Shown: positions 37,701 to 49,700 of the stretch, piece by piece
How the letters are laid out: the number at the start of each line of letters is the position of its first letter
Position numbering within the stretch: position 1 is the stretch's first letter
Source of the DNA: Siphonodentalium dalli
Taxonomy: Eukaryota > Mollusca > Scaphopoda > Gadilida > Siphonodentaliidae
Direction: 5' to 3'
DNA length: 64,000 nucleotides
Assembly: GCA_032622095.1 (NCBI GenBank)
Contig: CP136062.1
Coordinates: forward strand, 130,779,282 to 130,843,281
Made by a program: the position numbers and the translations under genes
Notes under the pieces: model-generated
Seen by the model: the letters and a program-made list of their open reading frames with translations, nothing else
Database searches by the model: none
Told to the model about the DNA's origin: nothing

Positions 37701-40700
37701 CGGCAACCCGATAAAATTCGTATCCGGGGCAAGATACATTCACATAGCAAATTTAAAGTCGATAGCTCCACCTGTTTCCGAGATCTGGTCTGCGCATGCG
37801 CGAAGCTGGCGTCGCACGGGCTCGGCGACCCGATAAAATTTGTATCCGGGGCAAGATACATTCACATAGCAAATTTCAAGTCGATAGCTCCACCCGTTTC
37901 CGAGATCTCGTCTGCGCATGCGCGAAGCGGGCGCCGCACGGGCTCGCCAATACGACAACGTCGACCACCTGGTCAAACTACACACACGTACCAAGTTTCG
38001 TCCCGATCGGTCGAGAATCATAGATTTGTATAAATGACATACAGACAGACAGACAGACATACAGACAGACAAACAGAGGTCTTCAAAATATATATGAGAT
38101 TGCAGCAAATTCTGGACTTACAATACAAGCCTATCATTTGCAATGAATAAACAACGATAGCGATAGTATCCCTTGGCGATAGTAAATTACTATGATCGGA
38201 ATCATAAATGAGAGTTTTGGTGTTGAATTATAGAGTATACTGTTATGTACTATTATAGACAAATGTACATAACACAAATTATTGGAATTTATGAGTCACT
38301 CGCATTTATATAAGAGAATGCACTGGTACAGGATCTGTAATGCTGCACAACCACAGCCTTGGGTTAAATGTGAAAGGTGACCTGGACATGGAATACTTGG
38401 GTTAAGAGAGTCCAATTTAAGTTTACAATGATAATGTATCAAATTCTACCAACAATATAGGTCAAGATAAGCCACCTCACTGCTGACCCATTAATATCAA
38501 TTATATAGCAGATCTGTCAACAAATCAGAAAGCTGACATCTCTATTAAACCAATAACATGTATAATGACCTCAGACCATCTATAGAGTGTTATCTTCAGC
38601 TGTGCAAGGCAGCACAGATGTCCAAGTCTACTGTTAATATCATGTGATGTGTATTGTTGAATCTTTATTTTGAATTAGATACCATAGCTTTCTTTATCAG
38701 ATTATCTGCACATTGGCATACGAGACATTAGAAAATAATATAGCCTTATTAACAGCTAATTAGTCCAAAGGCATGGGATGGAATTGGTGAATTGGATTTA
38801 ATGTCGCTCCAAACAAATTTACCAGTACATAACACAAGATTTTGGACCGATTTAAACAAATTTGGTGTGGTGACTCGGGGTACCCTTGGCAGAGTTATAA
38901 TGGTGTTAGTTTTTAAATTTTGTTAACTTTAAAAAAAAAAGTTTATAATTTATAATTATTTTTAAAAAAATAAATATATTATATATTTTTTTATTTATTT
39001 ATTTATTTTTTGTTTGTTTTTTTTTAACTTGAGCAAGGAATTCAATCTAAATTTTTTTTTAAGAGTGAATATTATTTCCGAAAAATGGCCATAACTCAGT
39101 TAAAAATAGTCGGATCAAACCCATATTCGAACTCGATCTGTCTTTTGTGCTGAGAAATTCATATACAAAATTTGGTTCCGATTAGATAGAAAATATTTGA
39201 GTTATCGCACCATGCGTAAAGTGTCTACAGACAGACAGACGGACAGATGGACGGACGGACCAACGACGAGTGGTCAATCCGGACAACGACGCTATGTTTA
39301 CCATACTATGGTATGGGTAAACATAAAAACTAGGTATCTTCACGGTATTTCGGTATTTAGTCATATCGCGATACTGTTTTTGACACCGTGTAGTCGGTTT
39401 CACTTTATGCAAATAGTCGGTACATCGTAGCCGCCGGTGTGGATATTAATACCGACGATATCTCTATCAGTGTCAAGTATTTAGCAACCATCGACACCTC
39501 TAATGCTGAGACAAAGGCCATTGCTAACGGCTTCCGGTTTAGCGTAGCGTAAAAATTAATTATTTCTCACTGCTCCATAAGCGTTTGTCAACACACTGCG
39601 GACAATCAAGTCGGCATGCCTTATTGCATGGGCGGCAATTGATGTGTGTATACAGGCTGTTCTCATCTCAATATTGCTGGAAGGTTTCCTGGTCAAATAC
39701 AATAAAAAATGTGTGGTGTTTTTATAATCTGGAGACACAATGACACGCGTTCAACAGCGCCACAATATCTTATGCATTAGACGTATAATGCACTAACTCA
39801 TTAGATCATTATAACTACACGGCCATATATCAGTCCTATACATCGAAATGGATAAGTTAAAATCAGATACGGACTTCTGTTCTATGCTTGTCACATTAGT
39901 TATCTTGTTTTGTTTGTACAATATAAAATATGAAATCAATACATGTTTGCTGTTATTATTTACACGAGCGACTGTTTAAGCTTCATTTTTAATGTCATAA
40001 GCGACCCGCAGTTGGTAGGGAATTCCCGATTATGTCAGGCACTTATAAATATATCTATCTGTCGTATAAAGAACGAAACTCAGGACCATTTATATTAATT
40101 ATTTATGTTATATAGCTGTCAAAGCAACATGTGTTCATAATTATCATTATCAAATCAATAATGCTATATTTTTGTCTGCTTGCTACTAGTATCATTCGAC
40201 TCAAACAGTTCTACTCAAATTTATTGGTGACGATATTTAGTCATATCGCGGTATCATTTTCAATACCGTAGTCGGTATTAAAATCCGGATACCGTGAAGC
40301 CCTATAGGTATTCTCCATATTGTATTACTGAAAAAGTCAATGGCATGATGAAGTCAAAAGAGATATCAGACTCAGACAATTCATTATCTATATATAGTAT
40401 ATTTGTGTTTATAACATAGTGCTATGCTATGCTTTAATCTCTGGGACATGAGTTCACATGTCACTGGCGAGATGTGTAATATTTACAAAGGGCTAAGTGT
40501 GATATATATATATACATAAAAAGTTAGAAGAAGGAGAAGAAGAAGACGATAGAAGGAGATAGAAAAAGATTGATAGATAGATATAGGTAGTCTCTCTGTT
40601 AACCATCGTCAGTCCTCATTATCATCATTTTTATATTCATCTATATACTGATAAGACAACAACAACAACTGCAACAACAACAATTTGGCTTGAAATTTCA

Positions 40701-43700
40701 ATAACATTAATGTACCCAGGGCCGATAAGGTTCGGGGTGATTTTATGTGGTTTTCCGATCGATGTCATCCCACAGACATTCCGGTTTTTGGTATGATCCG
40801 TTCCATATCAGCAGAACTTAAAGTTCGCATTTTACATCCGCCCGGAATGCTGCTTCCGTTGACTGAAAAGTAAGTCATTCTTAAATTCTACGTGTCGCGA
40901 CCGGTTGTGTGTCTTCATTTCTTATCTGTTTCAATCCGTCACTGTGTTTCTTCATCAGCCTTCAGTTATTTGTTTATCATCTTGTTCCTTGTGCCTTCTG
41001 TTTGCGTCCTGTTCCGTAGGCGTTCCCTAATTTCGTGGGTCGCGCATGTGTTTCCATGTTTGTCGTTCGGTGACAAAACATAAAAATTCATGGATCGTAC
41101 GGGGTCTCGCGGTCGGTCTCGCGCCCGTTCGTCTGGCAGCAGTTATCGGGATGAATCTACCAGCAATTCTCGCGTCGGTCCTGCCTCCAGTGGCCTTGAT
41201 AGGCCTCCTTCGCATATTTCCGGCAGTGTGCCATCTGTGGCTGATTCACGGGTGCGTGGCCGTGGGCAGCAGTTGCGCGGCAGCTCGTGGTTCTGGACGG
41301 GGACGTCGCACCTACCGGGGCCAGGTTTCCCAATCGCTCCTGTTCGTACTCAGCCTCATCGCCAGGCTAGTCGCCTGCTGGACGGTTTTCCGCGCTACGA
41401 CTCCAGGTCACCATCCGCGTCTCCCCTGTCTACTCGTCAACGCAGCAGTTCAGCTGGCAGCTCTACCTCTTCACTCAGCCGCCGCGAGGATTCCCGGGTA
41501 GCCTCCATGATACACCGGCCGGCCGCTCCAGCCAGAAACAGAACTGCTCCGGGTAATGAATTATTTAGCTACCCCTTAGGATGCCCCCTTGCCGATTCCT
41601 ACGGCGGGCGGCGGTTTGGCACCCACGTTTCCCGCTCTCTTCGCGACAAAATTTTCCGGGGCGATTTTATCAATTTGGATCAGCTGCAGGAACACGCCAG
41701 CTCTATTCATACTGGGTGTTTGAGAAATGCAAGATGTAATAGGCCCCTGTGAATACCGATGAAGTAGAGAGTATTAGTACTTGCAGTTACAATACCTGAG
41801 GGAACAAAGCACTTGGCTAAGAGAGCACGGGGGAGCCCGGGTGTCTTCTTGTGATTTCGGACAGTATATTTTGGTGATGCATGGTAGTGCAATACCACCT
41901 GAGTGTGACTTCCAAATATTGACTCACTGACGCGTCCACTGCCAATGTTATTTACCCACACATTTTGACCCCCATCAGTTGGTTGTCTCTGCTTCCGGGA
42001 GACTCCGTGTTGCACCAAGTGGGCATGCTGCTCTAATCACGTCTGTTGACTCATGGACCGATGCTTTTCTCACTTTCATATCAGTGTACCTCCGAGTTCA
42101 CCCTGAATCGTTGGCTCAACCCCTATTGCGTTACATGCGTTACAATCCGTTGGGCGGCTGCAAAATGTGGGGGTTCTGCCTGGCGGGTGTATGATACCCA
42201 ATTTTGTATGAAGTGGGATGGAAATACAGCTACTCCTTGGGAGACCATCGACCCCAACATTTGGCTGCTGGTCATGACGCCCCAGTGCTAATACGTCCTG
42301 GCGTGCGGCCAATTTGCCCACCCAACCGGCCCGTCCCAATGCCATCTGTTTTGATTTCAACACCGGCCGTTGCTCCTGGCCAAACTGCCGTTTTCGACAT
42401 ATCTGCAACATCTGCTCAGAGCCTCATGCCGCTACCTATGCCCATGGACATGACTTTCGCCGCTCAGCCCGCGGCGGTAGGCAGTAGCGTCTACCAGCTC
42501 GCCCCTTCCGCAGTCAATCTTGACAATTTGTGTTGGTGGCTTGGGAAGTACCCTCGCCACCAAGTCGCGCGGGATCTCCGGATCGGTTTTACTCATGGTT
42601 TTTCCACTCCATTATACTGGCCCACAAACGTCAACTGACGCTCCGATCCTCAAGTCTGCTTGTGACCGCCCCGAGGTCGTCCGAAATAATATTCTTCAGG
42701 AAGTTCGCCTTGGTCGCATTGCTGGCCCTTTCTGCGCACGTCCAATTCCAACACTCCGTGTGTCACCACTTGGTCTGGTGCCTAAACATGATCCAGACTC
42801 ATTCTGTCTCATACATCACCTCTCCTATCCAACTGGCAAAGTTGCTCCATGACCATATTCCGCACAAGCTCACTATTGTCACTTATACCAGTTTTGGCGC
42901 TGCTGTTGCCTCCATCCAGTCTATTGGGGCTGGGACTTTGCTCGCTCGTTGAGATTTAGAGGCTGCATATCGTAATCTTCGCATATACCCGGGAGAATTC
43001 GGTCAACTTGGATTTACGCTGGGCGCCATGTATTATTTCGACAAATGCTTACCTTTCGGCTGTGGCATGTCATCTGCAACATTTGAACAAAATTTTCCAC
43101 ATTTTTGGACCGGTCTCACCCACCACGCAGCTCTGCTACCTTGGTCTCGAACTCGATACGTTGGCTAACGCGGTGCGTCTCCATTCTGAGAAGCTCACAG
43201 CCATCCAGTCCAAAAATCTCTATGGTTTTGTGCCACCGTCACGCTAACTCACAACATCTCATTGCGTGCTTCCTGGTTCGCGTCTCGTGATACTGCTATC
43301 GCTGACAGCCTATCTCGTTTCCAGATGAAACGTTTCCGTTGACTGGTGCCATCCGCCGCACGAATGCCAATGCCTTTTCCCCGGTACTTGTGGACCTGCG
43401 ACGGCATGTAATGCTACTCTCACCAAAATCACCCAGCCGTATCGCACCGCCATACGGGCTTATCTCCGTTTCGCAACTCAGCATTACTTTGGCATTCCCT
43501 GGCCGCTTCCGGGATTCATGTATTCTTGATGTATTTTGGGCATGGAGCTCCTGGTTTGGGGGAGTGCGTGTGCACTATATGGCGGTCCTGCAGATAGTGG
43601 TAGTGTGCGTGTCGCCATAGTGTTATAACCTGTCCGGTAACTTGGATGGGTGGTTTAGCGGGGATAGTAACCTAGTGTGTCTATGACTGCGCAGTCATCT

Positions 43701-46700
43701 CATGCTTATTCAGAGAGTGCTCTCTGTAGTGCCTGAGTGTGATCTCACCAGGCCGGTACTTAGCCACAGGGAGTTGGGCTGTCCAGTGGTCTCTCCTGCC
43801 TTTCCTGTGTCGCGCTCATTGGGCTTCTCCCTGTTGGCCGTGTGTGCTTATTGCTTAGGGAGCCTCATAGCACTTCTTAGGCATTTGCTCTGAATCGTAC
43901 CGTAGCTCGTCGGGCCATGCTCATAATGCCCTACGCTGTACAGCAGTATTTCTTCAGCGTTTCTCTGTGTCGGCTTCTCATCAGAGCTGAGGCTCTGCTA
44001 TAAATTGGTTAAGTGCGATTGGGCTATCTGCAGGACAAGCTTGTAAATAATGTTGCATTGAAGCTGAGATCATTCCCCACTCATGTGTTGTCGCTTAAAT
44101 ATCCCATGCGGTAAGAGAGTGTTCTCCGTAGTGCATAGACAATTGATACAGTAGTGGCAGGGCTGTCACTGGTGGGGGTGGTGTCTCTTGGATCTGAGTA
44201 ATCACATAATAAAATGTATTCTGCTATAAATTTCTATTTCTGTGTTTGAACGCTAATTTCAGATAAATGGTTAAGTTTCTCAAGTCAACGCGACCAGACT
44301 TTAATGTCAGTAGCTCGTAAAACTTTTTCTTAAATGGTGGATTCCAATAGTGTTCAGATTTTACCCGCAAATGACTCAAGTTGGCAGACTTCATAACAAA
44401 ATGGTATTCATCACCCAGTTCATTTTTGCACAATTAAGCTACATAAATCTCTTTTTGCTCCTTGCTTACCCCATCTACTTGTTTTTACTCTCAATCTGTG
44501 ATTGCATGTACGTGTTTTTATCAAATATTTTCTCAGACTTAAGAGGAAATCAGTAATATATATATAGTTTTCTAAGCAGAGGGTTGACTTCAGTTCTTTG
44601 TAAAATATTCCTCATGATGACGATTCCATACAACACACAAGGCGCCTATTTTTAGAAGCAAATGCAAGTTTTGCGACAGTGCAATTTTTGTTTGTTTTTT
44701 TTGTTGTTGCACTGTCTCAAAACTTACATTTGCTTCTAAAAATAAGTGTCTTGTGTGTTGTATAGTCCTAAACCTGTTCAAAGAGCAATGCTTGGCATGT
44801 TTCGGAGATGTATGTATAACATGCTACTGTGCCATATCTGCTATATATAGCCTACACACAATAGAGACCTTAAAATGTGCATATAGTGTCCTAAGTGCGA
44901 CGTCGGAACACAGCGGCCATTTGAGCTTCATTTTTTTGGGTCGCTTTTCGGTGGCCATGTGGTATTGATGTCAGACTTTGAGTTGCAAGGCGCACTCGCC
45001 GTCATGGGCCAGGGTTCGAATCCCACCCAATCCCAAAACAAACAAAAAAACAAACAAAAATTTGCACTGTCTCAAAACTTACATTTGCTTCAACAAACAA
45101 TATTAATGTTTGTTGAATTTATTATCTGAACAGTTCCTTTACTCGTCAATGACCATTTAGTATAGCAAGAATTAATGATGCTGCTTTTAAGTAGTCATGA
45201 CAAATAAGTCTAGCAGGTTAGTAAGTAACTTAATTTAAATAAAACATATACCTGGCGATAGTCTAGCACAATGGCAGGTAAAGGGTGGAGGTCTCTCATT
45301 TGTGCAAGAACAGATTCCGACGTTGATTTCTGGTGACCAGCAGTCATCTTGGAAGCTTTTTTCTTTGCCATTTTCAAGTCTAATTTTAGCTCCTCAAATA
45401 TTACCTGCAGACAAAGGTAACTTTATTGAAATATACTTCAAACATTTCACCATTCGATTCCTAAATGAATTCTCACATTCAGTTCTAAAAGTATACATTG
45501 AAATATGGTCCATTCTTCAATTTGCTGAGATAGTCAAATTATATAGTAGACGACAGAGAACTCCTATTATTTCAATTGTAGGGATAATCTGATAATTTGT
45601 CACAACAAACAACCTAACTTGAACTTATTATATGGACATTCCATAATGAAGTGAAAAAAATTTCCAAAGATATATATAAAATAAATATATTTTTTAAATG
45701 AATGAATTCTAATTGTGCCAAGAGTTAGGGCTGCATGGCTTCCTTTTTTGGTCCAAATCTAAGTTAAATGTTAATTTTTCGTGTGTCAAATTGGATGGGG
45801 CATCTTTAATTGAAAATTATTTCACAGAATTGTATGAAATTTGGTGTATGGCCTTCATATGAGAAAGTCGAATTTGGGTCCTTTCCGACCATTTCTGACA
45901 GAGTTATCATAGGTTAACACAAATACTAGAAATATTGTTATGTGAAACTGACAAGCACTTGTAAACAAATAGTGGTTTGCATAAAATAAGTACCTGAAAT
46001 TTTATCTTCATTGAATGAAATATGTGTAATAAATTATACACTATGGAAATTCTGGAGTGTCTATATACAGTAATGCCCAAAATAATCGACTCCTTAACTA
46101 CAGCAGAATTATGGGTAATTTTTCAGGATTTAGTTGGATATATGGCTTGTTGCCATTCATCGCAAAGCTCTCAGTGAGAGCTTTCCGATGAATGGCAACA
46201 AGCCATATTTCCAACTAAATCCTGAAAAATTAGCCATAATTCTGCAGTGGTTTAGGAGTCGATTATTTAGCTCATTACTCAGGCAACAAGCCATATTTCC
46301 GACTAAATCCTGAAAAATTACCCATAATTCTGCTGTGGTTAAGGAGTCGATTATTTAGGTCATTACTGTACCTGGCGTAGCTGAACATGGCTGCTTATTT
46401 GGAAACTGTGTCCAATACTCTGATGAGCTTCCTTTTCTAACTTTGCCATCTTTTTCTGCAATAGAGTCCTCAATTCATTTATATTCCATGCTGTATGGTT
46501 AATGTAGTTAAATATAACAAATATTTAAAACAAAAGCTAAAAAAAAGTATCGATGTCTTGTCAGCTAAAAAAAAAATTCTTGTTTTTCTCCCAAGATAGC
46601 ATCTCCATCAAGGCCCATGCATTGCGAGTACTGTAGGTGCCACAATAAAGGCCTCAATCACAATGATAGGACATTGCTGTAATTGGATTGTCGTGATCGA

Positions 46701-49700
46701 GTTTCATGTTACTCAGAAGTTTCTGTCTTTTACAATTATGGAGAAAGACAGAGATTCTGGAAATGCATAGAACCAGGGCTGTTCACATAAACATGTGGTT
46801 GCTTCATTATTCACTTTTGATTGAAAAGTTGAGGGTCGCATTACCATAATAATTCAGAAACAATAAGTTTCATGTTTTTATACTGACAACACTGAAATCC
46901 CAGAAATGCGCATCTCACATAAACAGGTCTCAATGTCCTGCCATGAACACCCAAGAAAGCAAATTTGAATACACCGATAGTACCAAATGTGCTGAATGGT
47001 TTTCCTTAGACAGATATTTTACAATAGACTCTTGCCAATATATCACAAAAGGCGAATTAAAATGTTGAATAATCATAGCATTAATAAGTAAAAATGTCCC
47101 ACGGAAAATATAAGACTGTGGATGTTAGATTCCAAATTTTGCCAAGGCATTTCCCACAGCATCACTTATTGTCGTGGCCAATTTTGAGGTCTGCAACTAG
47201 AGTTTAATATGAAAGTTGGTCCTGATACTCATGAAATCTGTAGATGAGACGTGAAATCTGTAGATGAGACCGAGAATCAAGTTTGTTTAACATTCTTAGA
47301 TCTTTGATATTACGGGAAGTTGATGTTCATTTATGGAGAATTGACTCGAATATCAAGTTATCAACCGGATAACGAGTGTGGCAAGTGCCAAGCTTTGCAA
47401 TGAAGCTGCAACTTGATCCTGAGAATGACTTCATATCTGCATATCTCCAGTATGATGTGCACCAGATGATCTGGTTGTGTTAATTTGTCACTTGTGTGCA
47501 GTCTAGTTGTTATTATGGATATTGGCTACATGACTTGTGACCCAGACTGAGCCCCAGCTTGTCTGGAACAGCTAGCAGTACCAGTACCTCAATTAAACAG
47601 ATCTCTCTCAAATAGCATGACAAACTCGTGCATGTTGAATCTAAAGAAAAATAGACAACGAAATCAGGTTGAGTTCATCACCCTAATTTAACCACTGACA
47701 CAGCACTTTTTGCAAGTGAATATAACATTATGGGAGTATCTTTTGCAAAATTTCAATGTACATTTCCTCTACTGTTTAAATGTGACTATTTAGGTTTATA
47801 AGTGACCATGCATGCACTTCGTCATATTCAACCTTTGTTGCCTATAGCGTGTCTTACAGTTAAAACTTGTTGTACCTTTTAAATCTATAAGAAAAGCAAA
47901 CGACAAGGTGAAAGGCACAAAACAAATCGGCAGCATTTCTATTTTTGGTATACTTTGTGATGACCTCATGTTTGAAATTGCGCATCACAGTGACAACTCA
48001 GAGTTGTATAATGCATTACAGTGGATATTCTGCTTCATGAAAATCATGAAATGGCATAAAAATTTATTATCAATAAACTGATGATCAGTTATTCTGAGTT
48101 ATCAACACCATGCCTGTGGGTTTCTAAGATTGATATTCAATGCTAATTTGTGTTCTCTGGGTCGCATATTGGCTCATCCTCCGCACACGTAGATATACTA
48201 CCCGGCTAACGTAGCTTTCCTTCCAAGGATACAGATTCCAGGAACTGACGCAATGTTCATAACGTATGACTTAAATTTTAGCTACATTCATTCATGTGAT
48301 AATCTTGTCCCATTTTCAAGCTACCTGGGAAATTCCTGGTTCCCGGTTTGATGGACTTTTCATTCCCGTTCCCAGTTCCTCAACTAGAGGTGTGACTGTC
48401 CCAATGGGACTACGGATACCCCCCTGTTTTTAAAATACTAAGATGTTTCACATGTCAGAAAACATTTAGTTAAAATAATAAAATAACAGTTCCCATTGCA
48501 GGTGTACAACCATAACCCTAATCTTAAACCTATTGACCAAAAAATGTAGGAATAAAAGCTTGGACAAAATTATGCATGTTGCGAAAACATTTCTAAGTCG
48601 AAAAAAGGGGAATAACTCCACACAAAAAATGTCGGACAGATGTCATAATCGCAAGTGCACAGGTTCCCATGGTACTAAATATCAGTGCCAAGATTAAAAA
48701 ACATTGACCGAAAAATGTAGGAATAAAACCTCGGACAAAATTATGCATGTTGCAAAAAAAATTCTAAGTCGAAAAAGGAGGATAACTCCACCAAAAATGT
48801 CGGACAGACGTCATAATCGCAGGTGCACAAGTTCCCATGGTACTAAATATCTGTGCCACGTTTTTTTTAAATTTACCTAAAAATGTAGGAATAAAAGCTC
48901 GGACAAAAGTATACATGTTGCGAAAAATTTCTAAGTCGAAAAAGTGGATAACTCCACCAAAAAAGGTCCGACAGACGTCATAATCGCAGGTGCAAAGGTT
49001 CCCATGGTGGTTGATGTCTGTGCCAAGTTTCAAGGAAATTGATCAAAAAACGACTGAGAAACCCTGGAAAAATTTGTGTAAATTTGTGTCCACGGACGGA
49101 CGACGGACAAGCTGACTCCAGTATACCCCCCTAACTTCGTTGCGGGGGGTATAAAAACCAGGAATATATTAAACCCTATTTACAATTAAACAGTAATTTC
49201 ATATTTTATTTTACCTTGAGTATATTAGAGAACTGTATAAGCCTATCTGTGTTCATTCTAATGCTTCTGTCTGTCATTCTCGCCAATATAGGAACCAATG
49301 GTAATTCTACATCGTAAAACAGCTGCCATAAACCATTGTCCTTTAATCTCCGAGTCAATACATCCACAGATTTCTTCAACAGAGCAAAATTTTCCAGAGC
49401 CTGGATTTCTCCGTTAGAAGACTTATCTGACTAAAATTAAAACTGAACTGAATCAATGGGAGTCAAGTTAATCATGTGTGTCCCCTTAAATATAGCTTTT
49501 CTGTAACCTACGACAATGCCACATGAAAAGTGCTGATATTTAAATCACATTCATTATTATTACAACACCCTGATACATTATGATCATAATTATCCAAGTC
49601 CCATAACAATCGCGTAATAAATAAGCCGAAAAATAAATAACTAATATCCTCATCGGTTGTCGGCTATCTCCGTCGCAAATCCTCATATGACGTCAAATGA

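Larger units (their letters stand above)
40720..43640 (+). mobile_element. DIRS-like tyrosine-recombinase retrotransposon, degraded
   Basis: It is GC-richer than its surroundings and antisense to POLN. In order: a Gag-like frame (from 41090), a reverse transcriptase relic (about 42650-43200), a segment ending [15 protein letters not shown] (about 43260-43350), and the start of a tyrosine recombinase ([20 protein letters not shown] near 43432). The recombinase catalytic part is missing. I did not find its terminal repeats. Ngaro- or PAT-type relatives are possible. Confidence 0.7.

Noticed and set aside
37631-38108. Four overlapping frames of 75-122 residues
   Set aside because: They come from a 122-bp tandem repeat; the period is not a multiple of three, so all frames stay open.
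48764-49033. 89-residue minus-strand frame with repeated [13 protein letters not shown]-like strings
   Set aside because: It falls in P3 cores and repeats with them.
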